64,000 nucleotides of DNA from Brevundimonas sp. (GTDB lineage: Bacteria; Pseudomonadota; Alphaproteobacteria; Caulobacterales; Caulobacteraceae). The notes below the pieces were generated by a model. That model had not been told where the DNA came from. It was given only the letters and a program-made list of their open reading frames with translations, and made no database searches. Location of the stretch: positions 310,001 through 374,000 of the forward strand of contig NZ_JACVCG010000003.1 of the NCBI RefSeq assembly GCF_016742135.1, in the 5' to 3' direction. This document shows positions 36,322-44,259 of the stretch, one piece after another. The position numbers were made by a program, and so were the translations under genes. Every line of letters begins with the position of its first letter. The first letter of the stretch is position 1.

Positions 36322-37197
36322 TCAGTCGTCGAAGACGGCGACGCCGATCTCGCCGCCGGGGGTCAGCCAGGCCCGCTTCATGCCCTGGCTGTTATAGGGG
36401 TCGGCGTGGTGCCCCTCGCGGTCGAGCGCGATCAGACCGCCGTCCCCGCCCAGGGTGCCGATGGCGTCGATCACGGCCTGCCCGGCCTCGGCCACCGTCT
36501 GGCCCGAGGCGACGCGCCAGGCGACCTGGGCCGCCGCCGCCGTGCGGATGAAGTATTCGCCCTGACCGGTCGAGGAGATGGCGGCATGGCCGTCCGCCCA
36601 GGTGCCGCTGGCGGGCAGGGGGGTGTCGCCGACCCGGCCCGGCAGCTTGCCGAACACCCCGGCGGTCGAGGTCGCCGCCGCCAGCCGCCCCTTTGTGTCC
36701 AGCACGCAGCAGCCGACCGTGCCGTGCGCCAGTGTCCCGGGCGGATGGTTGTCCTCGCCCTGTCCGGCCCGGGTGAACCAGTCATCGCCGCCCGGAACCG
36801 GCTCCAGCTTCTGGCCCTCGCAGAAGCGGCGCGCGCCCTCGCCGACCAGCAGGACGTGCGGGGTATGGTCCATGACGGCGCGCGCGGCCCTGACCGGATT
36901 GCGAAAGCCCTGCAGGGCGGCGATGCCCCCCGCGCGGCCCGTGGCCCCGTCCATCAGGCTGGCGTCCAGCTCATAGTCCCCGTCCAGATTGGGCGAGGCA
37001 CCCCGCCCGGCGACATAGAGGCCCGAGTCCTCCAGCAGGCAGACCGCCTCGACGGCGACGTCCAGTGCGGCCTCGCCCGCCTCCAGCCGGGCCTGCATGG
37101 CGCGCACCACCTCGGCCATGTCGGCCCGCTCGGCGGCATAGTCGCGGCTGCGCCGGGCACCGGCGCCTCCGTGCAGGATCAGGGCGGGTCGGATCAT
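36322..37197 (-). CDS. Isoaspartyl peptidase/L-asparaginase (Ntn hydrolase)
   Basis: A 291-residue plant-type asparaginase that matures by self-cleavage. The new N-terminal nucleophile is Thr160 in LAHGTVGCCVLD, which splits the protein into alpha and beta subunits. LILHGGAGARRSRDY at the start, ASLMDGATGRAGGIAALQGFRNPV, and AATSTAGVFGKLPGRVGDTP are the family motifs. STGQGEYFIRTAAAAQVAWR lies in the beta subunit. It cleaves isoaspartyl dipeptides from damaged proteins and asparagine. No signal peptide is seen. It converges with the protease gene, two bases between stops. Confidence 0.94.
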   Translation of the reverse strand: MIRPALILHGGAGARRSRDYAAERADMAEVVRAMQARLEAGEAALDVAVEAVCLLEDSGLYVAGRGASPNLDGDYELDASLMDGATGRAGGIAALQGFRNPVRAARAVMDHTPHVLLVGEGARRFCEGQKLEPVPGGDDWFTRAGQGEDNHPPGTLAHGTVGCCVLDTKGRLAAATSTAGVFGKLPGRVGDTPLPASGTWADGHAAISSTGQGEYFIRTAAAAQVAWRVASGQTVAEAGQAVIDAIGTLGGDGGLIALDREGHHADPYNSQGMKRAWLTPGGEIGVAVFDD

Positions 37198-37326
37198 CTC
37201 GGGGTCTCCGCGGACCGGTCGGGCCGGTTCCTGTCTTTCCAGTTCGGGGCCGGAGCGTTACCGTCCCGGGGACCGGGGTGGCAAGCCGTCACCCTGCCCG
37301 CCCTCTCCCACGCCGAAAGGTTCTTC

Positions 37327-38328
37327 ATGCGCGCAGTCCTGTCCAAGGCCCCCGGTGGCCCGGAAACCCTGGTGGTCGAGGAGGTGTCGGACCCGACGCC
37401 CAAGGCCGGCGAGGTGGTCATCGAGGTCAAGGCCGTGGGCATCAACTTCCCTGACACCCTGATCATCGAGGACAAATACCAGTTCCGGCCCGAGCGGCCC
37501 TTCGCCCCCGGCGCCGAGGTGGCGGGCGTGGTCGAGGCGATCGGCGACGGCGTCAAGGGCATCCACAAGGGCGACCGGGTCATCGCCGTGCCCGGCTGGG
37601 GCGGACTGGTCGAGCGGATCGCCGTGCCCGCCGCCAGCGTCATCCCCATTCCGAAGGAGATGGACTTCGAGACGGCCGCCGCCCTGATCATGACCTATGG
37701 CACCAGCTACTATGCGCTGAAGGACCGCGCGAAGCTGCAGGCGGGCGAGACCCTGCTGGTGCTGGGCGCGGCCGGCGGCGTGGGCGCTGCCGCCGTCGAG
37801 CTGGGCAAGGCCATGGGCGCGCGCGTGGTGGCCGCCGCCTCCACCAACGACAAGGTCCAGTTCGCGCTCGAGTTGGGGGCCGACAACGGCCTGATCTATC
37901 CCTCCGGCCCCATGGACAAGGCGGCGCAGAAGCAGCTGTCGGGCGAGCTGAAACTGGCTACCGGGCGCGACGGCGCCGATGTCATCTATGACGCGGTCGG
38001 CGGCGACTATGCCGAACCGGCGCTCCGGGCCATGGACTGGTGCGGGCGATACCTCGTGGTGGGCTTCCCCGCCGGCATTCCGTCCCTGCCGCTCAATCTG
38101 ACCTTGCTGAAGTCAGTGGCCGTGATCGGCGTCTTCTGGGGCGCCGCCGTCATGCGCGACCCCAAGGGCCACGCCTCCAATATGGCCGACCTGATGACGC
38201 TGTGGAGCGAGGGCAGGATCCGCCCGCGCGTCAGCCGCACCTTCCCCCTGCACAAGGCGCATGAGGCCATTCAGGCCCTGGGCGACCGCTCGGCCATGGG
38301 CAAGATCGTGGTGACGGTCGGGCCGTGA
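37327..38328 (+). CDS. NADPH:quinone oxidoreductase family protein (zinc-free MDR)
   Basis: A 333-residue medium-chain reductase of the quinone oxidoreductase group. MRAVLSKAPGGPETLVVEEV starts the GroES-like domain; GINFPDTLIIEDKYQ and FAPGAEVAGVVEAIGDGV follow. TLLVLGAAGGVGAAAVELGKAMGARVVA is the NADPH-binding Rossmann segment. No zinc-ligand cysteines are present, consistent with Qor-type enzymes. AAAGG precedes the ATG. The 2OG oxygenase gene begins inside its stop codon (GTGA). The natural substrate may be a quinone or an enoyl compound. Confidence 0.92.
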   Translation: MRAVLSKAPGGPETLVVEEVSDPTPKAGEVVIEVKAVGINFPDTLIIEDKYQFRPERPFAPGAEVAGVVEAIGDGVKGIHKGDRVIAVPGWGGLVERIAVPAASVIPIPKEMDFETAAALIMTYGTSYYALKDRAKLQAGETLLVLGAAGGVGAAAVELGKAMGARVVAAASTNDKVQFALELGADNGLIYPSGPMDKAAQKQLSGELKLATGRDGADVIYDAVGGDYAEPALRAMDWCGRYLVVGFPAGIPSLPLNLTLLKSVAVIGVFWGAAVMRDPKGHASNMADLMTLWSEGRIRPRVSRTFPLHKAHEAIQALGDRSAMGKIVVTVGP

Positions 38329-39047
38329 CCCTTGCCCTCGCCCCGGACCTTGACCTGACGAGTGCGGCCGCGCGGCTGGCCGCCACCGGCCGCGCCCGGG
38401 TCCCCGGCCTGCTGGGTGAGGGGGCGGGAGTCCTGCACGAGGCCCTGACCGGGCCCGACATGGTCTGGAACCGCGCCATCCAGAACCCCTACAACGCCGA
38501 TGTGCCGGTCGCCGTATTTGAAGCCGAGCCGCTGGCCGAGCAGGCCCGGCTTTACGGTATGGCTCATGAGGAGGCGACCGAAGGCTTCCAGTTCATCTTC
38601 GACCGGATCAAGCTGGGCCAGGCCCGGGCCATGGGCCTGCCGCTGCCACCGGTCCTGTTCGAGCTGCACGACCTGTTCAACAGCGAGGCCTTCCTCGCCA
38701 TGGCCCGCCACCTGACCGGCGACGACCGGATCACCTACGTCGATGCCCAGCCGACGCGCTACCTGCCGGGGCATTTCCTCAACGGCCACACAGACTCGCA
38801 TGAGGATGCCGGGCGGCTCTATGCCTATGTGCTGAACCTGTCACCGCGCTGGCGGGCGGAATGGGGCGGCCTCTTGATGTTCCTCGACGGGGAGGGGGCC
38901 GTGACCGAGACCTTCACTCCGTCATTCGGCACGCTGAACCTGTTCCGGGTTCCCCAGGACCATGCCGTCTCCATGGTGGCTCCGTTCGCCGGCGCGCCGC
39001 GCTATTCCATCACCGGCTGGTGGCGGACGCGCCCGCCAGGCGGTTAG
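38325..39047 (+). CDS. 2-oxoglutarate/Fe(II)-dependent oxygenase (prolyl 4-hydroxylase-like)
   Basis: A 240-residue cupin-fold dioxygenase. The iron ligands are His155 and Asp157 in NGHTDSHED and His213 in PQDHAVS; Arg226 in APRYSITGWWR is placed to bind 2-oxoglutarate. FLNGHTDSHEDAGRLYAYVL followed by WRAEWGGLLMFLD is typical of the Ofd1/P4H-like branch that hydroxylates protein proline residues, though the substrate here is unknown. The GTG start overlaps the stop of the quinone reductase by 4 bases. The stop overlaps the YkvA gene end on the other strand. Confidence 0.9.
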   Translation: MTLALAPDLDLTSAAARLAATGRARVPGLLGEGAGVLHEALTGPDMVWNRAIQNPYNADVPVAVFEAEPLAEQARLYGMAHEEATEGFQFIFDRIKLGQARAMGLPLPPVLFELHDLFNSEAFLAMARHLTGDDRITYVDAQPTRYLPGHFLNGHTDSHEDAGRLYAYVLNLSPRWRAEWGGLLMFLDGEGAVTETFTPSFGTLNLFRVPQDHAVSMVAPFAGAPRYSITGWWRTRPPGG

Positions 39048-39442
39048 TCCCGGCTGCGGGCCATTTCGGCCAGCGCCAGACGGGCGGCCTCACGGTGGCG
39101 GGAGCGGATATGGGCCGACAGTATGGCGATCACCGCCGCGATCACGGCCGCGTCGTCGGTAAAGCCGATGCCGACCAGAACGTCCGGGATGGCATCGGCC
39201 GGCAGCACGAAATAGGCCAGGGCGGCCAGCATCATGCCCTTCGCGCGGGTCGGGGTCTCGGGGTCGCGCGCGGCGAAATAGACGCTCAGCAACTGGTCGG
39301 CGAAGGGGATCCGCGCCAGGTTACGCCGCAGCCGGGGCCAGAACCGGCGTTCGACGCGGACCTCATCCACCTTGTCAATGCGGGGGATCAGGGCCATGCC
39401 CCGGGCGATTTCGGACGATGAGGATTTGGCAGGACGGACCAT
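39044..39442 (-). CDS. YkvA family protein (DUF1232)
   Basis: A 132-residue protein with the DUF1232 core: a hydrophobic stretch KGMMLAALAYFVLPADAIPDVLVGIGFTDDAAVIAAVIAIL at about residues 68-108, in which LPxDxIPD and GFxDD are the family hallmarks. The N-terminal half is basic (RRFWPRLRRNLARIP) and the C-terminus charged, so it is probably a peripheral or hairpin-anchored membrane protein. Function of the family is unknown. It overlaps the 2OG oxygenase gene by 4 bases tail to tail. Confidence 0.88.
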   Translation of the reverse strand: MVRPAKSSSSEIARGMALIPRIDKVDEVRVERRFWPRLRRNLARIPFADQLLSVYFAARDPETPTRAKGMMLAALAYFVLPADAIPDVLVGIGFTDDAAVIAAVIAILSAHIRSRHREAARLALAEMARSRD

Positions 39443-39501
39443 GCCCCCTAAATCGTCGCAGACCCCCTCCGGTTCAATCCCGATCTGACAAAGGATTCCC
39501 C

Positions 39502-40284
39502 ATGAAACTCGACTCCTCCATCGCCGCTGTCGTGACCGGCGGCGCCTCCGGCCTCGGCGAGGGCACGGCCCGGGCGCTGGCGGCGAAAGGGGTGCGGGTC
39601 GCCCTGTTCGACCTGAACGAAGAGGCGGGCGAGACGATCGCGGCCGAGATCGGCGGGGTCTTCTGCAAGGTCGACGTCACCTCGGACGCCGATGTCGCGG
39701 CCGGCTTCGAGAAGGCCCGCGCCGCCCACGGTCAGGAACGCCTGACCGTCAACTGCGCCGGCATTGCCACCGGCCAGAAGACCGTCAGCCGCAAGCGCGA
39801 CACGGGCGAACTGCGCGCCCATGACATGGACAGCTTCGAGCGCACTGTCCGCATCAATCTGTTCGGGACCTTCCGCGTGCTCAGCCAGTCGGCGCTGGGC
39901 ATGGTCGCCGCCGAGCCCATGGCCGACGGCGAGCGCGGCCTGATCATCAACACCGCCTCGGTTGCGGCCCAGGACGGCCAGATCGGCCAGGCGGCCTATT
40001 CAGCCTCCAAGGGCGGCGTCTATGCCATGACCCTGCCGGTGGCCCGCGATCTGGCCCAGGAGGGGGTGCGGGTGAACACCATCCTGCCCGGCATCATGTG
40101 GACGCCGATGATGGCCGGCATGGACCAGAAGATCCAGGACGCCCTGGCCGCGGCCATCCCCTTCCCCAGCCGCCTCGGCACCCCGGCCGACTACGCTGCC
40201 CTGGCCCTGCATCTGGCCGAGAACGTCTATATCAACGGCGAGTGCATCCGGCTCGACGGCGCTATTCGGCTGGCGCCGAGATAA
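39502..40284 (+). CDS. Short-chain dehydrogenase (3-hydroxyacyl-CoA dehydrogenase type 2-like)
   Basis: A 260-residue SDR. VVTGGASGLGEGTARALAAKG holds the NAD-binding TGxxxGxG; CKVDVTSDADV and VNCAGIA follow; the catalytic Ser, Tyr and Lys are in INTASVAAQDGQIGQAAYSASKGGV. The long loop with MVAAEPMADGERGLIINTAS is typical of the HSD17B10-like 3-hydroxyacyl-CoA dehydrogenases of fatty acid and branched-chain amino acid breakdown. ACAAAGGATTCCCC precedes the ATG 39502. It stands alone before the tRNA gene. Confidence 0.92.
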   Translation: MKLDSSIAAVVTGGASGLGEGTARALAAKGVRVALFDLNEEAGETIAAEIGGVFCKVDVTSDADVAAGFEKARAAHGQERLTVNCAGIATGQKTVSRKRDTGELRAHDMDSFERTVRINLFGTFRVLSQSALGMVAAEPMADGERGLIINTASVAAQDGQIGQAAYSASKGGVYAMTLPVARDLAQEGVRVNTILPGIMWTPMMAGMDQKIQDALAAAIPFPSRLGTPADYAALALHLAENVYINGECIRLDGAIRLAPR

Positions 40285-40354
40285 GCGCGCTACCGCTCGC
40301 GTCGCGAACGCTCGCTGCCTGAGCGCGGGATCGTAGCAATTTGCGTTCTCCCTC

Positions 40355-40384
40355 TTGCGGCCACCGCCCGTGCTCGGCTATACG
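40355..40384 (+). promoter_or_regulatory. Promoter of the tRNA-Gly gene
   Basis: TTGCGG and TATACG are 18 bases apart and the predicted start lies about 12 bases before the mature tRNA, a usual arrangement for a single tRNA gene. Confidence 0.5.
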
Positions 40385-40402
40385 CCCGGCCTCGACTGAA
40401 GC

Positions 40403-40477
40403 GCGGGCGTAGCTCAGGGGTAGAGCATCACCTTGCCAAGGTGAGGGTCGGGCGTTCGAATCGCCTCGCCCGCTCCA
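40403..40477 (+). tRNA. tRNA-Gly (anticodon GCC)
   Basis: A complete 75-base cloverleaf with encoded CCA. The acceptor stem GCGGGCG pairs with CGCCCGC; the D arm is GCTCAGGGGTAGAGC; the anticodon arm ACCTTGCCAAGGT carries GCC in the loop TTGCCAA; the T arm has GTTCGAATC. The discriminator base is T followed by CCA at 40475-40477. It reads GGC and GGU codons, the commonest glycine codons in this GC-rich window. Confidence 0.98.
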
Positions 40478-40494
40478 GTCGCAGATCGGAAGAG

Positions 40495-40518
40495 GCCCGG
40501 CCCGCGCCGGGCTTTTTT
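40495..40518 (+). terminator. Rho-independent terminator after tRNA-Gly
   Basis: GCCCGGC-CCGC-GCCGGGC forms a perfect 7-bp stem with a 4-base loop, followed directly by six T residues. It is the clearest intrinsic terminator in the window. Confidence 0.9.
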
Positions 40519-40601
40519 CGTTTCGGCCACCCGACGGCTGTCCGCAGCCTCTTGATCCCCGGAGCATTGCGGAACACCCTCCCTGCCGGGGAGGGGCCGG
40601 C

Positions 40602-41282
40602 ATGTCTGAATCCTTGCATGAGGTCGCGGCGCGCCGTCTGGACGCCTTCGTGGACGCGTCTTTCGCCTTTGCCCTCACCCTTCTGGTCATTTCCGGTTCC
40701 GAACCGCTCGGCAGCTATGCAGACATGGGCGCGGCACTGGGCCGGATTCCAGCCTTTGCCGTGGGCTTTGCCCTGCTGGCCCTGTTCTGGTCGGCTCACC
40801 GGCGCTTCGGGCGCATGACCGCCGCGCGCGACGGTGCCATCACCCTCATCAGCCTGATGATCGTCTTCACGGTGCTGATTTATGTCTTTCCGCTACGCCT
40901 GCTGGCGGAAACCGGCGCCAGCTGGGCCACGGGCGGGCTGATCCCCGGGCGCGACCGGATTTCAACGCTCGGAGACCTTCGGGGCATCTATGTCGTCTAT
41001 GGGCTGGGGTTTGCGGTTCTGAGCGGCCTCTATGCCCTGTTGCATCATGTGGCCCGGCCGGATGCGGTCGATGCCGCCGCCCGTATGGCGCTGGTCCGCG
41101 CCCGCGACATCTGGGTCCTGTGCGCAGCAACGGGCCTGGTTTCGGCCGGACTGGCCGCACTGCCGCTTCTGGCGCGTATGCCCTGGTTGCCCGGCTTCGC
41201 CTACTGGCTGATCCCGGCCGGCATCGGCCTCTACTACTGGCGGATCAGTCGGCCGACCGATCCCGGACAGGACGGGACCTAG
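40602..41282 (+). CDS. TMEM175-family potassium channel-like membrane protein (DUF1211)
   Basis: A 226-residue polytopic protein with six hydrophobic segments. RLDAFVDASFAFALTLLVIS in segment one is the bacterial TMEM175 signature ((R/K)xxxFxD). ALLALFWSAHRRFGRMT after segment two is also typical, where the family has LxxFWxxHxxxF. Bacterial members form leak-type potassium channels as tetramers. The gene stands alone between the tRNA terminator and the sensor kinase gene. GGGGAGGGGCC upstream may be the ribosome binding site. Confidence 0.88.
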   Translation: MSESLHEVAARRLDAFVDASFAFALTLLVISGSEPLGSYADMGAALGRIPAFAVGFALLALFWSAHRRFGRMTAARDGAITLISLMIVFTVLIYVFPLRLLAETGASWATGGLIPGRDRISTLGDLRGIYVVYGLGFAVLSGLYALLHHVARPDAVDAAARMALVRARDIWVLCAATGLVSAGLAALPLLARMPWLPGFAYWLIPAGIGLYYWRISRPTDPGQDGT

Positions 41283-41491
41283 AGGCCGGCACCTCCAGGA
41301 TCCCCCGCCGACCGGACCCGGGATTTTCCGAGCCCGCCGCGAACTCGCCCGATCGTGACCACGGGTCGCTGGACCCGGCCGCGGCGGCGGTCTAGTCGCC
41401 TTGCGGGGGAGCGGACGCGGAACCGGTTCGCCTCTTGCACGGTGTCGTGTCCGAACCGCGCAACTGCTTCAAAACGGGATCAAGGCCGTCG

Positions 41492-43273
41492 ATGTTTCTG
41501 GAAGGTGAGGTGAACTGGACCCTGGTGCTGTGGGCCGTGACCGGCGTCTCGGTCTGTGTGGCCCTGTTCAGTGCGTGGCATGCCGTGACCCACAGGGTCC
41601 GCCACGTCTCGACCTCCTCCGAGCTCGATCTGGTGCAGAAGGCCGCCGAGAGCGCCGACAAGCGCCTGTTCGAAACCCTGAACGCCGTGCCTGTGGCACT
41701 GGTCGAGACGGACAACCAGGGCAAGTTCGTCTTTGCCAACCGGGCCGCCCACCAGCTGCTGGGCCGGCGCGATGCCGAGCTGCTGGGCTTGCGGTTCCAT
41801 TCGGCCACCTGGGGCATCACCTTCCCCGACGGTCGGCCCGTCCCGCCCGACCTTCTGCCGAGCGCGCGTGCGCTGAGGGGCCAGACGGTCAAGGGCTTCC
41901 AGCACCTGCTGGCCAATCCGGCGACCCGCAAGACCATGCTGGTCTCGGTCACCGCCATGCCGATCGAGAATGAGTACGGCCAGGTGGTCGGCTCCATGGC
42001 CGCCATCGTCGAGACCGAAGGTCTGACCACGCCCCAGATCGAAACACCTGCGGCCGAGCCGGTCGCGGATCCGGGCTATGTGCGGCGTGTGTTCGAGGCC
42101 GCCTCCAGCGCCCTCGTCGTCGTCGATGCGGACGGTCAGGTGCGTGAAGCGAACCCGGTCGCGGAAAGCCTGGTGCAGGATGCAGCGGCCCCGGTCGGTC
42201 GGCCGTTTGTCGACGCCTTCCTCGCTGAGGCCGATCGCGGCGCGGCCCATCAGGCCATGCGCATGGCTCTCAGGGTCTCTCCCGAAGAGGCCCCGGTCAT
42301 CGAGGCGGGCGAGGTGCGCTGGCGGATGCTGCCTCTGACCGACGAAGAGGGCCGGGCCGAGGCCCTTCTGCTGGCGGGAGAGCGGCGTGAAGCGGAGGCC
42401 GGGCAGCCGGTCGGGGCCATGCCGCAGATCGATCCCGCGGAGCTGGATGCCGCGACGGCGCGCCAGGCCGAACTTGAGGCCGAACTGGTGGCTGTGCGGG
42501 CCGAGCTGGACGGCGAACGCGAGGCCCTGCGCCGCCTTGAGGCCGAGGCCCGGTTTGAGCGCGAGGGTAGCCAGCGGCTGGCCGACGTCGGCCGCCTGAC
42601 CGGCGGACTGGTCCACGACCTCAACGCCCTGATCGGGGTGATGACCAGCGCGCTCGACATGATGCTGAAGCAGGCCGACGACCCCTCCCGGATTCGTCGG
42701 CTGGGTGAGGCGGCCCTGGCCGCCGGCCAAAGGGGCGAGACCCTGACCCGCCGCCTGGGGGCCTTCAGCGAGGGTGAGGATGACTCGCCTGTTCAGATCA
42801 TGGATGTCGCGGTGCTCCTGCGGGGGCTGGAAACAAAATTGCGAACCCAGGTCGGCCCCGGCGTCGATCTGATGGTCGAGGTTCCGGCCGAACCGGCACC
42901 GGTGCGGCTGGACCCCGTAATGTTCGACGGCGCCGTCCGGGCGCTGGTGGCCAATGCCATCGAGGCGGTCGACGGGCAGGGCTCGGTCGCTGTCCGTCTG
43001 GAGCCGAAGATGGAAGGCGGCTGGCTGTTGTCGGTGCGTGACAGCGGCCCCGGTTTTTCCGATGAGGCGCGGGCCCGCGCGGTCGAGCCCTTCTTTACCA
43101 CCAGGCCGGGGGCCCAGGGTCTGGGCCTGGCCCAGGCCCATGCGTTCGCACGGCAGGTCCGGGGCCGGTTGTCGATCGACCGCGCGCCGGGAGGCGGTGC
43201 CGAGGTCAGCCTGTCCCTGCCCGAGGCGCCGGCGGATCAGCCTGTTTCGGCGGAGCAGACTGGCGCGGGCTGA
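41492..43273 (+). CDS. PAS-domain sensor histidine kinase
   Basis: A 593-residue membrane kinase. One membrane segment (about residues 9-29) precedes a PAS domain (about 55-165: FETLNAVPVALVETDNQGKFVF), a second weaker PAS-like region (about 190-290: VFEAASSALVVVDADGQVREAN), and a coiled coil rich in Glu and Ala. The phosphorylated residue is His375 in GGLVHDLNALIGVM. The ATPase domain has VANAIEAVDG, VRDSGPGFSD and GLGLAQAHAFARQ. No receiver domain or regulator gene adjoins. It lies just upstream of phnC, so a role in phosphate or phosphonate sensing is possible but inferred from position only. Confidence 0.9.
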   Translation: MFLEGEVNWTLVLWAVTGVSVCVALFSAWHAVTHRVRHVSTSSELDLVQKAAESADKRLFETLNAVPVALVETDNQGKFVFANRAAHQLLGRRDAELLGLRFHSATWGITFPDGRPVPPDLLPSARALRGQTVKGFQHLLANPATRKTMLVSVTAMPIENEYGQVVGSMAAIVETEGLTTPQIETPAAEPVADPGYVRRVFEAASSALVVVDADGQVREANPVAESLVQDAAAPVGRPFVDAFLAEADRGAAHQAMRMALRVSPEEAPVIEAGEVRWRMLPLTDEEGRAEALLLAGERREAEAGQPVGAMPQIDPAELDAATARQAELEAELVAVRAELDGEREALRRLEAEARFEREGSQRLADVGRLTGGLVHDLNALIGVMTSALDMMLKQADDPSRIRRLGEAALAAGQRGETLTRRLGAFSEGEDDSPVQIMDVAVLLRGLETKLRTQVGPGVDLMVEVPAEPAPVRLDPVMFDGAVRALVANAIEAVDGQGSVAVRLEPKMEGGWLLSVRDSGPGFSDEARARAVEPFFTTRPGAQGLGLAQAHAFARQVRGRLSIDRAPGGGAEVSLSLPEAPADQPVSAEQTGAG

Positions 43274-43449
43274 CCCGGAAAAAAGCTCAAATGGCCCGAT
43301 CCCGCGACGAGCGGTCGCGGATCGAAGCGGTAAAGGGCCGATCCGGCCGGTCCGGTCTGGACGGCATGGCCGTCGCCTGCCATTAAGGCCTGCCCGTGCG
43401 CAGGCTGCGCCACGTCCCGGGCGTCCGTCTAACCACGAACAGCCCGCTC

Positions 43450-44259
43450 ATGAATTCCTCCGCTGCTTCCGCCGACCCGACCGGCTTTGTGTCCGTGCGG
43501 GACGTGTCCAAGACCTTTGGCACCCGCAAGGCGCTGGATGGCGTCTCCCTGTCGGTTCAACCGGGCGAGATGGTCGCCCTTATCGGCCCCTCGGGCTCGG
43601 GCAAGTCGACGCTGCTGCGCTCGATTACCGGGCTGGTGAACATCGATTCCGGGGGGCGGATCGAGGTGTTCGGCGAGACGGTCCAGGTCAATGGCCGGAC
43701 GACCGGGGCCGTGCGTCGTGCCCGCTCGCGGCTGGGCATGATCTTTCAGCAGTTCAATCTGGTGGGGCGGCTGAGCCTGTTCAGCAATGTCATGCTGGGG
43801 GCGCTGGGCCGCATTCCGGCATGGAAGGGTCTGCTAGGGCTGTGGCCGCAGGAAGATCGCACGCGCGCCATGGCGGCCCTCCACCGCGTCGGCGTGGCTG
43901 ACTATGCCGCGCAGCGCGCCAACACCCTGTCGGGTGGCCAGCAGCAACGCGGTGCCATCGCCCGCGCCATCGTCCAGGGGGCCCGCGCCATCCTGGCCGA
44001 CGAGCCGGTGGCTTCGCTGGACCCCGTCTCGGCCCGCAAGGTCATGGAAATGCTGGTCGAGCTGAACAAGGGCGACGGTATGGGGGTGCTGGTGACCCTC
44101 CACCAGGTCGACTATGCGCTGCGCTATTGCGACCGGGTCATCGCGCTCAAGGCCGGCAAGCTGGTCTATGACGGGCCCTCGACCGGTCTGGATCACGACC
44201 GGCTGGTGGAGATCTACGGCCCCGAGTTCGAGGATGCCTTCTGGGAGACCAAGGTATGA
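43450..44259 (+). CDS. phnC: Phosphonate/phosphate ABC transporter ATP-binding protein PhnC
   Basis: A 269-residue ABC ATPase. Walker [13 protein letters not shown], the Q-loop [21 protein letters not shown], signature [14 protein letters not shown], Walker [14 protein letters not shown] and the switch histidine in [12 protein letters not shown] are intact. FQQFNLVxRLSxxxNVLxG is the PhnC-type Q-loop. I chose ATG 43450 ([10 protein letters not shown]); an ATG/GTG further up would add 18 residues. The stop overlaps the start of the phnD-phnE fusion gene by 4 bases (ATGA), so the transporter parts are made together at the inner membrane. Confidence 0.95.
   Translation: MNSSAASADPTGFVSVRDVSKTFGTRKALDGVSLSVQPGEMVALIGPSGSGKSTLLRSITGLVNIDSGGRIEVFGETVQVNGRTTGAVRRARSRLGMIFQQFNLVGRLSLFSNVMLGALGRIPAWKGLLGLWPQEDRTRAMAALHRVGVADYAAQRANTLSGGQQQRGAIARAIVQGARAILADEPVASLDPVSARKVMEMLVELNKGDGMGVLVTLHQVDYALRYCDRVIALKAGKLVYDGPSTGLDHDRLVEIYGPEFEDAFWETKV

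Noticed and set aside
40403..40477. tRNA-Gly as an integration site for a mobile element
   Set aside because: No integrase gene and no direct repeat of the tRNA 3' end seen in the neighbourhood; a normal terminator follows.
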